A DNA stretch of 64,000 bases from Abyssibius alkaniclasticus (GTDB taxonomy: Bacteria > Pseudomonadota > Alphaproteobacteria > Rhodobacterales > Rhodobacteraceae): assembly GCF_020447305.1 (NCBI RefSeq), contig NZ_CP095732.1, forward strand, positions 1,210,501 to 1,274,500. Reading direction: 5' to 3'. A program made the position numbers and the translations under genes. The notes below the pieces were generated by a model, which saw only the letters and a list, made by a program, of their open reading frames with translations, had not been told where the DNA came from and ran no database searches. Positions 16,309 to 24,512 of this stretch are shown here, one piece after another. Each line of letters begins with the position of its first letter. Positions within the stretch are counted from its first letter, which is position 1.

Positions 16309-17217
16309 CTAGCCCCGGCGCGCAAACCACAGGCGGATGGGCTTGCGCATTCGTATGCCCGGCAGTTGCGCCAGCAGAATGCCGCCAAGCATCAGGGCCG
16401 CGCCAAGCATGGCGCGCGGGGCAAAAACCTCATCCAGAATTGCCCATCCGGCCAGCGCGCCAAACACGGTCTCAAGGCTGAGGACCAGCGCCGCCTGGGT
16501 GGGTGCCACGCGCGCCTGGGCCAGAATTTGCAGGGTAAAGGCCAGCCCCGTCGCCACGATGCCGGTAAAGGCCAGCGGCCACCAGTTGATGACGAGCGCC
16601 TCAAGCGAGATGGTTTCAAACAGCAGCGCCCCAAGCGCGCTTAGCACGGCGACGGTGGCGAATTGCATGAACGCAAAGCGCGGCCCGTCAAGCTGCGGCG
16701 CGAAATGCCCGGTCACCAGCACCTGCAGCGCCCAGAACACCGCGCACACCACCACAAGCCCGTCACCCGGGGCCAGCTTCAGCCCGTCATTGACCGACAG
16801 CAAATAAAGCCCGGCCAGCGACAGCCCCGCCGCCACAAACACCTTGCCGCCAATGCGCGTGCCCAGCATCCGCCCGATCAGCGGCACGAAGATAATGTAA
16901 AGCCCGGTGATGAACGCCGCCTTGCCCGCCGTGGTCACCGCCAGCGCGGTTTGTTGCAGGTTGATGCCCACAAACAGCAAAGCCCCGCCGGCGATGCCGC
17001 CAATCAGCATGGCACTGCGCGGCCCCATTTTACCGCGCGGTTTGGAAAACAGCGCAATGACCGGGAGCAGCGACAAACAGCCAATGAAAAACCGTGTGGC
17101 GTTGAAAGTAAGCGGCGGGATGGCGGCCGCCCCCTCGCGCTGGGCCACAAAGCCCGCGCCCCAGATGGCGGCGGTCATGAACAGCAGGATAAGCCCTGTG
17201 GCGTGGCTGCGGGTCAT
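16309..17217 (-). CDS. EamA/DMT-family transporter
   Basis: A 302-residue inner-membrane protein with about ten hydrophobic segments arranged as two EamA repeats, the first starting at '[19 protein letters not shown]' and the second near '[17 protein letters not shown]'. The second repeat ends with '[17 protein letters not shown]', a DMT hallmark. Such carriers export amino acids, nucleosides or other metabolites; the substrate cannot be told from sequence. The start codon overlaps the trhO stop (ATGA), so it is translated from the trhO transcript. Confidence 0.88.
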   Translation of the reverse strand: MTRSHATGLILLFMTAAIWGAGFVAQREGAAAIPPLTFNATRFFIGCLSLLPVIALFSKPRGKMGPRSAMLIGGIAGGALLFVGINLQQTALAVTTAGKAAFITGLYIIFVPLIGRMLGTRIGGKVFVAAGLSLAGLYLLSVNDGLKLAPGDGLVVVCAVFWALQVLVTGHFAPQLDGPRFAFMQFATVAVLSALGALLFETISLEALVINWWPLAFTGIVATGLAFTLQILAQARVAPTQAALVLSLETVFGALAGWAILDEVFAPRAMLGAALMLGGILLAQLPGIRMRKPIRLWFARRG

Positions 17218-18137
17218 ATCTCACCTTCATTTTGCGGGCCAAGATGGACTTCACCGCGCGCACGCGCCAAGGCCATTTGTTTCTGACGCTCGCGAAAGCC
17301 TTCGCGGCGTTCGGGGGTTGTCTCGTGCAGGCACCGGTGGCAAGAGACCCCCGCCTCGTATTCGGGGCGCTGTGTGTCTTCGGGCAAAAGCGGGCGGCGG
17401 CAGGCGTGGCACAGGTCGTGCGGGCCTTCGATGAGCCCGTGGCCAACCGATACGCGGCCATCAAACACAAAGCATTCGCCCTGCCAGAGGCTCTGCTCGG
17501 CGGGCACCTCTTCCAGATATTTCAGAATACCGCCCTGCAGGTGGTAGACATCCTCCACCCCTTGCCCGCGCAGGAAGTTGGTCGATTTTTCGCAGCGGAT
17601 GCCACCTGTGCAGAACATCGCCACGCGCTTGTTGTGAAAGCGGTCTTTGTTCGCCGCCCACCATGCCGGAAATTCCCGAAAGCTGGCGGTATGCGGGTCA
17701 ACCGCGCCTTCAAACGTGCCGATTTCCACCTCGTAATCGTTGCGGGTATCAATCACCACAACATCGGGCTGGCTGATAAGTTCGTTCCAATCGGCAGGGG
17801 GCACATACTGGCCGGTGCCTGCCAGCGGGTCGACATCGGGCTGGCCCATTGTCACGATTTCCGCCTTCAGCCGCACCTTGAACCGGTTAAAGGGCTGCGC
17901 AGCGGCGGTGCTGTATTTCGGGGCAAGCGCCGCACAGCCGGGCAGGGCGCGGATATGGTCGATCATCGCCGCAACCCCCGCCTTTGGCCCCGCGATCGTG
18001 CCGTTGATGCCTTCGCGCGCCAACAAAAGCGTGCCGAAAATGCCCTGCGCACGGCCAAGGTCTTTCAGCGGCCCCTGCAATGCTGCGGGGCTTTCAAAGC
18101 GGGCGAATTGGTAAAGGGCGGCAATGGTCCAAGTCAT
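17214..18137 (-). CDS. trhO: tRNA uridine-34 hydroxylase TrhO (rhodanese-like)
   Basis: A 307-residue protein with an N-terminal acylphosphatase-like domain ('[14 protein letters not shown]', '[10 protein letters not shown]') and a central rhodanese domain. Characterised TrhO enzymes hydroxylate the wobble uridine of tRNA to 5-hydroxyuridine using oxygen. The expected catalytic Cys is Cys176 in '[12 protein letters not shown]'. A C-terminal Cys-rich part ('[13 protein letters not shown]', '[10 protein letters not shown]') resembles a zinc ribbon. The start at 18137 ('MTWTIAAL') is chosen over an in-frame codon 12 residues upstream that would run into the DUF1697 gene. It is the middle gene of a DUF1697-trhO-EamA operon. 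Confidence 0.92.
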   Translation of the reverse strand: MTWTIAALYQFARFESPAALQGPLKDLGRAQGIFGTLLLAREGINGTIAGPKAGVAAMIDHIRALPGCAALAPKYSTAAAQPFNRFKVRLKAEIVTMGQPDVDPLAGTGQYVPPADWNELISQPDVVVIDTRNDYEVEIGTFEGAVDPHTASFREFPAWWAANKDRFHNKRVAMFCTGGIRCEKSTNFLRGQGVEDVYHLQGGILKYLEEVPAEQSLWQGECFVFDGRVSVGHGLIEGPHDLCHACRRPLLPEDTQRPEYEAGVSCHRCLHETTPERREGFRERQKQMALARARGEVHLGPQNEGEI

Positions 18138-18150
18138 GCAGCGCCAGTTA

Positions 18151-18684
18151 TCAGGGCGCGGCAGAATTGCCAAGCGCCAGCATCTCGGCCAGTTTCAAAA
18201 CCGTGTTCCAGTTGCGCGCCGTGGTTTCGGGCGGCAGACGGTTCGGCAGCGTCTCGGCCAGCTTCGAGCGGCCTATCCCGCCGGGCGCGTGCAGATACAC
18301 GGCGTTGGGGCCTGCAAAAAGCTGCTCGTCATCCGCCGCCAGCGCCAGCGGCGCGCTCAAATCCGGTGCATCCAGCGGGCCGGTGAAGAACACATGCAGG
18401 TGCTTGCCTTCGGCGGGTTCAAACGGGCAGGCGCGCATGATCGCCGCAAATTCATCGGCCGACAGCACCATGATCGGGCGGCGAAAGCCGTGGCGTGCCT
18501 CAATCTCATCGGCCAGCGCATCGGCATTTGGGCGCGGGCCTCGCAGCGTAACATTGCCGCTTTGGATGTAGGTTTGCACGTTTTGCGCGCCTTTTGCGGT
18601 TACAATGTAACGCAAATCGGCCATTGGCAGCTTGCCGTGGCCGCCAACATTGATGCCGCGTAAAAGGATAACCCAACTGTCCAT
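18151..18684 (-). CDS. DUF1697 domain protein
   Basis: A 177-residue protein with the DUF1697 signature near its start: '[22 protein letters not shown]', of which 'LLRGINVGG' and 'YIQSGNV' are the most conserved, and a C-terminal '[10 protein letters not shown]' segment. The family has no agreed biochemical role that I know of. It is soluble and ends 13 bases before trhO, so it is probably the first gene of that operon. No unusual composition. Confidence 0.88.
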   Translation of the reverse strand: MDSWVILLRGINVGGHGKLPMADLRYIVTAKGAQNVQTYIQSGNVTLRGPRPNADALADEIEARHGFRRPIMVLSADEFAAIMRACPFEPAEGKHLHVFFTGPLDAPDLSAPLALAADDEQLFAGPNAVYLHAPGGIGRSKLAETLPNRLPPETTARNWNTVLKLAEMLALGNSAAP

Positions 18685-18702
18685 GCGCCAGACTAGCCCG
18701 GC

Positions 18703-18731
18703 TTGACGGCAGCCGCAATCTGCGCTAGATG
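18703..18731 (+). promoter_or_regulatory. Candidate ffh promoter
   Basis: TTGACG (18703-18708) and TAGATG (18726-18731) are separated by 17 bases. The -35 is strong, the -10 weaker. Transcription from here would give a leader of about 120 bases containing two hairpins before the ffh start. Confidence 0.4.
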
Positions 18732-18742
18732 CCCCTCAATTC

Positions 18743-18817
18743 CCGGATGTTTCAACCATCCGGTCCCGTGCCTATATATCGGGATCGCCACCAGTCAGCG
18801 CGTTGCGCCCACTGGTG
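18743..18817 (+). other. Structured ffh leader: two perfect hairpins
   Basis: Hairpin 1: CCGGATG (18743-18749) and CATCCGG (18757-18763), 7-bp arms with a 7-base loop. Hairpin 2: CACCAGT (18789-18795) and ACTGGTG (18811-18817), 7-bp arms enclosing an inner GCGC-GTT-GCGC stem. Both lie in the untranslated region before ffh. No 4.5S RNA tetraloop motif is seen, so this is not SRP RNA. Confidence 0.5.
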
Positions 18818-18857
18818 CGCTTGGTGTTTGGTTTGGGCTAACGAATGGAGGCCGCGC

Positions 18858-20354
18858 ATGTTTGAGACCCTTTCAGACCGCCTGTCAGGCGTATTTGACC
18901 GGCTGACCAAGCAGGGCGCGCTGTCGGATGATGACGTAGCAACCGCCCTGCGCGAGGTGCGCGTCGCTTTGCTGGAAGCCGACGTTTCCTTGCCCGTTGT
19001 GCGCGATTTCGTCAAATCGGTGCAGGAAAAGGCCACGGGCCAGGCGGTTACGCGCTCGGTGTCGCCCGGCCAGCAGGTTGTCAAGATCGTGCATGACGCG
19101 CTTGTCGCCACGCTTTCGGGCGGGGATGAGGGCGCGGGCGCGCTGAAAATCGACAACCCGCCATCGCCCATTCTGATGGTAGGTTTGCAGGGTTCGGGCA
19201 AAACCACAACCACCGCCAAGCTCGCCAAACGCCTGAAAGACCGCGAGAACAAGCGCGTGCTGATGGCCAGCCTCGACGTGCGCCGCCCCGCGGCGATGGA
19301 GCAGCTGGCGATTCTCGGCAAGCAGATCGGCGTCGACACGCTCCAGATTGTGGCGGGCCAGGACCCTGTTGCCATTGCCAAACGCGCCAAACAGCAGGCC
19401 ACACTGGGCGGCTATGATGTCTTCATGCTCGACACCGCGGGCCGTTTGCATATTGACGATGTGCTGATGGATGAGGTGATTGCCGTGCGCGACGCCACCA
19501 ATCCGCGCGAAACCCTGCTGGTGGTTGACGGGCTGACCGGCCAGGACGCGGTGAATGTGGCCGAGCAGTTCGACGGTAAAATCGGCATTTCCGGCGTTGT
19601 CCTGACCCGTATGGATGGTGACGGGCGCGGCGGTGCGGCGCTGTCGATGCGCGCCATTACCGGCAAGCCGATCAAGTTTACCGGCCAGGGCGAAAAGATG
19701 GACGCGCTGGAAGAGTTCCACCCCAGCCGCGTTGCAGGCCGCATTCTGGGCATGGGCGACATTGTTGCGCTGGTGGAAAAGGCCCAGGAAACGCTGGAGG
19801 CCGAACAGGCCGAGCGCATGATGAAGCGGTTCCAGAAGGGCCAGTTCAACATGAACGACATGAAGGGCCAGTTGGAACAGATGCTCAAGATGGGCGGGAT
19901 GAGCGGCATGATGGGAATGCTTCCCGGCGTTGGCAAAATGCAAAAGCAGATGGAAAGTGCGGGCTTTGATGATTCCGTGCTGCGCCGCCAGATCGCGCTG
20001 ATCAATTCCATGACCAAACGCGAACGCGCGCGCCCCGAATTGCTGCAGGCCAGCCGCAAGAAGCGTATTGCCAAAGGCGCGGGGCTGGAAGTGCCCGAGC
20101 TGAACAAGCTGCTGAAAATGCACCGTCAGATGGCCGATATGATGAAGAAAATGGGCAAGATGGGCAAAAAGGGCCTGATGCGCGGCGGTATGGGCGCGCT
20201 GTTTGGCAAAGGCGCCGCCGGAATGCCCGGCGCGGGTGCCGCAGGCCAGCCCGGTGCCGCCCAGGGCGCATTGCCCCCCGGCTTCCCCGGCATGGGCAAG
20301 GGCCTTCCATCGGATCTGCCCGGCGGGCTAAGCGGATTTGGGAAGAAAAAGTGA
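18858..20354 (+). CDS. ffh: Signal recognition particle protein Ffh
   Basis: A 498-residue SRP GTPase that binds 4.5S RNA and signal sequences and delivers ribosomes to FtsY at the membrane. An N domain (residues 1-90) precedes the G domain with 'GLQGSGKTTTTAKL' (G1, from residue 109), 'DVRRPAAMEQL', 'DTAGRLHIDD' and 'TRMDGDGRGGAAL'. The Met-rich M domain follows ('MLKMGGMSGMMGMLPG'), with a Gly/Pro/Met-rich tail. The start at 18858 is fixed by a GGAGG ribosome site and the family N terminus; 43 upstream codons of open frame are leader. Its stop overlaps the GTG of the next gene. Confidence 0.96.
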   Translation: MFETLSDRLSGVFDRLTKQGALSDDDVATALREVRVALLEADVSLPVVRDFVKSVQEKATGQAVTRSVSPGQQVVKIVHDALVATLSGGDEGAGALKIDNPPSPILMVGLQGSGKTTTTAKLAKRLKDRENKRVLMASLDVRRPAAMEQLAILGKQIGVDTLQIVAGQDPVAIAKRAKQQATLGGYDVFMLDTAGRLHIDDVLMDEVIAVRDATNPRETLLVVDGLTGQDAVNVAEQFDGKIGISGVVLTRMDGDGRGGAALSMRAITGKPIKFTGQGEKMDALEEFHPSRVAGRILGMGDIVALVEKAQETLEAEQAERMMKRFQKGQFNMNDMKGQLEQMLKMGGMSGMMGMLPGVGKMQKQMESAGFDDSVLRRQIALINSMTKRERARPELLQASRKKRIAKGAGLEVPELNKLLKMHRQMADMMKKMGKMGKKGLMRGGMGALFGKGAAGMPGAGAAGQPGAAQGALPPGFPGMGKGLPSDLPGGLSGFGKKK

Positions 20355-20863
20355 CCGCGCACCCCATCCTGGAAACCGAACGGCTGAATCTGCGTGTGCC
20401 CGAAATGGGTGACTACGCAGTATATGAGGCGATTCTGCTGGCCGATGCTGTCGGGCATCTGGGCGGGCCGTTTACGCCCGAGGATACGTGGGACGAGTTT
20501 TGCATGATGCGCGGGCGCTGGGCATTGCGCGGCACGGGCCAGTTTGCCGTATGTCTGAAAGACGGCCCGCTGATCGGCTTTTGCGGTGTCGACAAAGAGC
20601 GCGGCGACCCGGCTGACGAGCTTGGGTTCTTCCTGCTGCCCGCCTGGCACAAACAGGGCTATGGCTATGAGGCGGCGCTGGCCGCACGCGCATTCGCCCA
20701 TGAAAGTCTTGGCATTCACCTGCTGATAAGCTGTGTGTCCAACGACAATGTTGCATCGGTTGCGCTGGTCAGAAAGCTTGGCGCCGTGGCCGACCCCTCG
20801 CTTTACAGCGCCGATATGGGCGATGTGACCATTTTCCGCCACCCCGCACCGGAGGCCGTATGA
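20351..20863 (+). CDS. GNAT-family N-acetyltransferase (RimL-like)
   Basis: A 170-residue acetyltransferase starting at GTG 20351, which overlaps the ffh stop. The opening 'LETERLNLRVPEMGDY' is typical of the RimJ/RimL branch that acetylates protein or small-molecule amines. The acetyl-CoA loop is 'PAWHKQGYGYEAALA', and the final strand/helix is 'SVALVRKLGA'. The substrate is unknown. Co-transcription with ffh and the ribosomal genes makes a role on a ribosomal protein plausible but unproven. Confidence 0.82.
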   Translation: MTAHPILETERLNLRVPEMGDYAVYEAILLADAVGHLGGPFTPEDTWDEFCMMRGRWALRGTGQFAVCLKDGPLIGFCGVDKERGDPADELGFFLLPAWHKQGYGYEAALAARAFAHESLGIHLLISCVSNDNVASVALVRKLGAVADPSLYSADMGDVTIFRHPAPEAV

Positions 20864-21168
20864 TGAGTGATGCAACAACACGCGCCGCCGCATTGCTGGC
20901 CGGCCACCGCGAATCCATCGACCGGCTGGATGCCATTCTGGTCTACACTCTGGCCGAGCGTTTCAAGCATACGCAAGAGGTGGGCCAGCTCAAGGCGCAG
21001 CACGACCTGCCGCCAAGCGACCCAGCGCGCGAAGCCAACCAGATTGCGCGGCTGGAAAGCCTGGCACGCGAAGCCGGGCTCGACCCGGCCTTCGCCAAGA
21101 AATTCCTGAACTTCATCATTTCCGAAGTGATCAGGCATCATGAGAAACTGAAAGATGATGGCGTTTGA
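20860..21168 (+). CDS. Chorismate mutase (AroQ class)
   Basis: A 102-residue all-helical protein that converts chorismate to prephenate for Phe and Tyr synthesis. The AroQ pattern is present: 'RESIDRLDAILVYTLAERF', 'EVGQLKAQHDLPPSDPAREA' (substrate-binding Lys and Arg) and a C-terminal 'KFLNFIISEVIRHH' helix. It is monofunctional, without the prephenate dehydratase fused in E. coli PheA. Translation starts at 20860 or the adjacent ATG at 20863, overlapping the preceding gene's stop. It is followed by rpsP after a 32-base gap with a strong ribosome site. Confidence 0.88.
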   Translation: MMSDATTRAAALLAGHRESIDRLDAILVYTLAERFKHTQEVGQLKAQHDLPPSDPAREANQIARLESLAREAGLDPAFAKKFLNFIISEVIRHHEKLKDDGV

Positions 21169-21200
21169 TGACGCCGCACCGCCATTAAAGGAGATATAAC

Positions 21201-21599
21201 ATGGCAATGAAGATCCGTCTGGCCCGTGGTGGCAGCAAGAAACGCCCCCATTATTCCATTGTGGCCGCCGATAGCCGGATGCCGCGCGATGGCCGTTTCA
21301 TCGAAAAGCTGGGCACCTATAACCCGCTGCTGGCCAAAGACAGCGAAGAGCGCGTGCAGATGAATGTCGAGCGCGTGCAACATTGGCTGAGCCTGGGTGC
21401 CGAGCCGACCGACCGCGTTGCGCGTTTTCTGGAAGCCGCCGGCCTGCGTGAAAAAGCCAGCCGCGCCAACCTGAAAAAAGGCGAGCCGGGCAAAGCCGCC
21501 AAAGCCCGTGCCGATGAGCGTGCCGCCAAGGTTGCCGCCGCTGCCGAAGCCGCCGCTGCACCCGCAGAAGCACCCGCTGAAGAGGCTGCCGCAGAATAA
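21201..21599 (+). CDS. rpsP: Ribosomal protein S16
   Basis: A 132-residue small-subunit protein. The first 80 residues are the S16 core ('[24 protein letters not shown]', '[11 protein letters not shown]', seen in part). The remaining 50 form an Ala/Glu/Lys-rich tail absent from E. coli S16 (82 residues); long tails of this kind occur in alphaproteobacteria. An AAGGAG ribosome site lies eight bases before the ATG. Two hairpins separate it from rimM. Confidence 0.96.
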   Translation: MAMKIRLARGGSKKRPHYSIVAADSRMPRDGRFIEKLGTYNPLLAKDSEERVQMNVERVQHWLSLGAEPTDRVARFLEAAGLREKASRANLKKGEPGKAAKARADERAAKVAAAAEAAAAPAEAPAEEAAAE

Positions 21600-21606
21600 G
21601 ACCTGC

Positions 21607-21670
21607 CGGGGTTTCGTGCCCCGCCTGTGTAAAACCTTGCCCACGGCGTGCTTGCTGCGCGGCGTGGGCA
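21607..21670 (+). other. Two hairpins between rpsP and rimM
   Basis: CGGGG (21607-21611) pairs with CCCCG (21619-21623), and TGCCCACG (21638-21645) with CGTGGGCA (21663-21670). Neither is followed by a T-run, so they more likely stabilise or partly attenuate the mRNA between the ribosomal gene and the lowly needed rimM-trmD pair than end transcription completely. Confidence 0.5.
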
Positions 21671-21705
21671 GTTGTATTTGAAACGGAACCATTCGGGGGC
21701 GGATC

Positions 21706-22206
21706 ATGGCGGATGAGTTGATTTGCATTGGCGCGATTGCGGGCGCATTTGGTGTGCAGGGCGAAGTGCGGCTGAAAAGCTTTTGCGCCGACCCGGAGGC
21801 CATTGCCGATTACGCCCCGCTTTCCGACAAATCCGGCACGCGCAGCTTTTCGGTGGCGCTGACCAAAGTGCTGAACGGTGCCTTTGCCGCGCGGCTAGGT
21901 GGTATTACCACGCGTGAGCAGGCCGAGGCGCTGAAAGGCACGCAGCTTTTTGCGCCCCGCACCCGCCTGCCTGCTTTGCCGGATGACGAGTTCTATCATT
22001 CCGACCTTGTGGGGCTCGATGCGGTGGATACGGGCGGCGCCTTGCTTGGCAAGGTCGCCACGGTGCAAAACCACGGCGCGGGCGATATTCTGGAAATCCG
22101 TAACCCGAAAGCTTCACTTTTGGTGCCGTTTACCCGTGCCTGCGTGCCAACGGTCGATCTGGCCGCGCGCCGCGTGGTGGTCGACCCGCCGGACGAAAGC
22201 GAATGA
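21706..22206 (+). CDS. rimM: Ribosome maturation factor RimM
   Basis: A 166-residue factor that helps process 16S rRNA and assemble the 30S head through contact with S19. The N-terminal RimM domain shows 'IGAIAGAFGVQGEVRLKSF', and a PRC-barrel domain follows from about residue 90 ('YHSDLVGLDAVD', 'HGAGDILEIR', 'LVPFT', 'VPTVDL'). The stop overlaps the trmD ATG (ATGA). The order rpsP-rimM-trmD-rplS matches the classical trmD operon. Confidence 0.94.
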   Translation: MADELICIGAIAGAFGVQGEVRLKSFCADPEAIADYAPLSDKSGTRSFSVALTKVLNGAFAARLGGITTREQAEALKGTQLFAPRTRLPALPDDEFYHSDLVGLDAVDTGGALLGKVATVQNHGAGDILEIRNPKASLLVPFTRACVPTVDLAARRVVVDPPDESE

Positions 22207-23000
22207 CCATCCCAATGGGGCATAATGCAGGCCAGTGGACAGCGCGAATCATCACGCTTTTCCCCGAAGCCTTTCCCGGTGTGCTGGCCCAGTCGCTGAC
22301 CGGCAAGGCGCTGGCCGAGGGGCTTTGGGCGCTGGAGACTGTGCAGTTGCGCGATTTCGGGCGCGGCAAGCACCGCAATGTCGATGACACGCCCGCCGGT
22401 GGTGGTGCGGGCATGGTGCTGCGCGCCGACGTTCTGGGCGATGCGCTTGACCATGCCGAAAGCGGGCTGTCGCGCGCTGACTGGCCGGTGATTTACCTCT
22501 CGCCACGCGGAAAACCCTTTGTTCAGGCCGATGCTGAACGGCTTTCGCGCGCGCAAGGAGCCACGTTTTTATGTGGCCGGTTCGAGGGTGTGGACGAGCG
22601 TGTGCTGGCCGCAAGGCAGGTCGAGGAATTTTCCCTGGGTGATTTCATTCTGACCGGCGGAGAGATTGCAGCACAGGCCTTGATTGATGCATCGGTTCGG
22701 CTTATACCCCGCGTGCTTGGGAATCAGGTATCGACCGAGGCGGAAAGCTTTTCGCACGGGCTGCTTGAACACCCGCACTACACAAGGCCCAACGATTGGG
22801 AAGGCCATGCAATACCCGATATTCTGCTATCGGGGCACCATGGCCAGATTGCCGCGTGGCGGCAGGCCCAGTCGGAAAAGCTGACCAAGGAACGTCGTCC
22901 CGATCTGTGGCGGGCTTACAATCGTAAGGACCCGGTGACAGACCAGCAGCTCTCGGACGCGAACAACGGCGCCAGTAAAGGCGCGCAAAAGGACGACTGA
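22203..23000 (+). CDS. trmD: tRNA (guanine-37-N1) methyltransferase
   Basis: A 265-residue SPOUT-family enzyme that methylates G37 of tRNAs to prevent frameshifting. The trefoil-knot AdoMet site is seen in '[11 protein letters not shown]', '[13 protein letters not shown]' and '[14 protein letters not shown]'. The C-terminal domain has '[16 protein letters not shown]', where the catalytic Asp is expected. The start overlaps rimM. The C terminus is about 15-20 residues longer than in E. coli, ending in a polar tail. rplS begins one base after the stop. Confidence 0.95.
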   Translation: MTIPMGHNAGQWTARIITLFPEAFPGVLAQSLTGKALAEGLWALETVQLRDFGRGKHRNVDDTPAGGGAGMVLRADVLGDALDHAESGLSRADWPVIYLSPRGKPFVQADAERLSRAQGATFLCGRFEGVDERVLAARQVEEFSLGDFILTGGEIAAQALIDASVRLIPRVLGNQVSTEAESFSHGLLEHPHYTRPNDWEGHAIPDILLSGHHGQIAAWRQAQSEKLTKERRPDLWRAYNRKDPVTDQQLSDANNGASKGAQKDD

Positions 23001-23001
23001 C

Positions 23002-23385
23002 ATGAACATCATTCAACAGCTCGAGGCCGAGCAAATCGCCGCCCTCGGCAAAGACATTCCGGATTTTTCGTCGGGTGACACCATTCGCGTTGGCTACAAG
23101 GTCACCGAAGGCACCCGTTCGCGCGTGCAGAACTATGAAGGCGTTGTGATTGCCCGCAATGGCGGCAAAGGCATCGGCGCCAGCTTCACCGTGCGCAAAA
23201 TCTCGTTTGGCGAAGGTGTGGAGCGTGTATTCCCGCTGCATTCGCCGAATATCGACAACATCACCGTGGTTCGCCGTGGCCGTGTGCGTCGTGCCAAACT
23301 GTATTACCTGCGCACCCGTCGCGGTAAATCGGCCCGTATCATCGAAAAAACCAATTATCGCGAATTGGGCGGTTCGGCTGAATAA
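23002..23385 (+). CDS. rplS: Ribosomal protein L19
   Basis: A 127-residue large-subunit protein at the 30S-50S interface. The family pattern includes '[16 protein letters not shown]', '[14 protein letters not shown]' and '[11 protein letters not shown]'. It starts one base after trmD stops, so it depends on that transcript. A short polar tail extends past the usual L19 end. Confidence 0.96.
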   Translation: MNIIQQLEAEQIAALGKDIPDFSSGDTIRVGYKVTEGTRSRVQNYEGVVIARNGGKGIGASFTVRKISFGEGVERVFPLHSPNIDNITVVRRGRVRRAKLYYLRTRRGKSARIIEKTNYRELGGSAE

Positions 23386-23408
23386 GCCGCGCATTGCAGG
23401 AGCATGAC

Positions 23409-23630
23409 ATGAAAAACGACATCCATCCCGAATATCACACCATCACCGTCAAGATGACCGATGGCACCGAGTTCCAGACACGCACGACCTGGGGCAAGGA
23501 AGGCGACGTGATGAACCTTGATATCGACCCGACCTCGCACCATGCCTGGACCGGCGGCAACGCCCGTCTGCTGGATACTGGCGGCCGTGTCTCGAAATTC
23601 AAAAAGAAATACGAAGGCCTGGGCTTCTAA
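23409..23630 (+). CDS. rpmE: Ribosomal protein L31
   Basis: A 73-residue L31. The start at 23409 ('[10 protein letters not shown]') is fixed by the family N terminus; an in-frame codon five residues upstream is not used. The Cys pairs that hold zinc in one class of L31 are absent, so this is a zinc-independent (C-minus) form. It is the last gene of the run, closed by a strong terminator 22 bases downstream. Confidence 0.95.
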   Translation: MKNDIHPEYHTITVKMTDGTEFQTRTTWGKEGDVMNLDIDPTSHHAWTGGNARLLDTGGRVSKFKKKYEGLGF

Positions 23631-23652
23631 ACCCAACCTGTGCCAAAACGAC

Positions 23653-23682
23653 AAAACGCGCCCCAATTGGGCGCGTTTTTTT
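23653..23682 (+). terminator. Rho-independent terminator of the rpsP-rpmE operon
   Basis: AAAACGCGCCC (23653-23663) pairs perfectly with GGGCGCGTTTT (23669-23679) around the loop CAATT, and T residues run to 23682. It is the clearest terminator in the window and separates rpmE from mipZ. Confidence 0.93.
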
Positions 23683-23699
23683 AACTGGTAGGGGCGGAT

Positions 23700-24509
23700 A
23701 TGGCGCATATCATCGTCATGGGGAACGAAAAGGGCGGGTCGGGCAAATCGACCACGGCCATGCATCTTCTGGTGGCTCTGGCGCGTTCGGGCCTCGCGGT
23801 TGGCGCGCTCGATCTTGATCTGCGTCAGCAAAGCTTCTTTCGCTATCTTGACAACCGCGCCGCCTATATTGCGCGCACGGGCATCAGCCTGCCCATGCCC
23901 GCCCAGCACCGGCTGACGGCCTCGCAGATCGATTCATCGCGCGATGCCCGGGCCGAGGAAGAGGCGCGCTTCACCACCGCCCTGCAAGAGCTTGAGGCCC
24001 AGACCGATTTCATTCTGATCGATTGTCCCGGTGCGCACACGCGCTATGCGCAGATGGCCCATGCGGTGGCCGATACCTTGATCACACCGATGAATGACAG
24101 CCTGATCGACTTTGATCTGCTGGCGCGGATCGACCCGGCCAACAACAAGGTGATCGGCCCGTCAATCTATTCCGAAATGGTGTGGGAGGCGCGGCAATTG
24201 CGCGCCAGCGCCGGTCTGAAGCCGATTGACTGGGTGGTGCTGCGCAATCGCATGGCCACGGTCAATGCCAAGAACCGCCACAAGGTTGGCCGCGCGCTTG
24301 GCGAGCTTTCCAAGCGCATCGGCTTTCGCATTGTGCCGGGGTTTTCGGAACGCGTGGTGTTTCGCGAATTGTTCCTGAGCGGGCTGACATTGCTCGATCT
24401 GCGCGAGGCTGACCGCAACATGATGTCGCTGTCCAATATCGCCGCGCGCCAGGAAGTGCGCGAATTGCTGCGCGCGCTGAAACTGCCGGATGTCGAGACC
24501 GCGATCTAG
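23700..24509 (+). CDS. mipZ: Division plane positioning ATPase MipZ
   Basis: A 269-residue ParA-family ATPase. MipZ forms a gradient from the ParB-bound poles and inhibits FtsZ, placing the division ring at midcell in alphaproteobacteria. The deviant Walker A 'NEKGGSGKS' is at residues 9-17, with 'GALDLDLRQQSFFRYLDNR' and 'FILIDCPGAH' following. 'NDSLIDFDLLA' and the C-terminal 'GFSERVVFRELFLSGLTLLD' distinguish MipZ from ordinary ParA. It starts 17 bases after the rpmE terminator behind an AGGGG ribosome site. Its stop is three bases from the convergent carboxypeptidase stop. Confidence 0.93.
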   Translation: MAHIIVMGNEKGGSGKSTTAMHLLVALARSGLAVGALDLDLRQQSFFRYLDNRAAYIARTGISLPMPAQHRLTASQIDSSRDARAEEEARFTTALQELEAQTDFILIDCPGAHTRYAQMAHAVADTLITPMNDSLIDFDLLARIDPANNKVIGPSIYSEMVWEARQLRASAGLKPIDWVVLRNRMATVNAKNRHKVGRALGELSKRIGFRIVPGFSERVVFRELFLSGLTLLDLREADRNMMSLSNIAARQEVRELLRALKLPDVETAI

Positions 24510-24512
24510 CGC

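Noticed and set aside
18685-18857. Possible 4.5S SRP RNA gene next to ffh
   Set aside because: Two hairpins are present, but the conserved GGAAGCAGC-type core and long single hairpin of SRP RNA are not.
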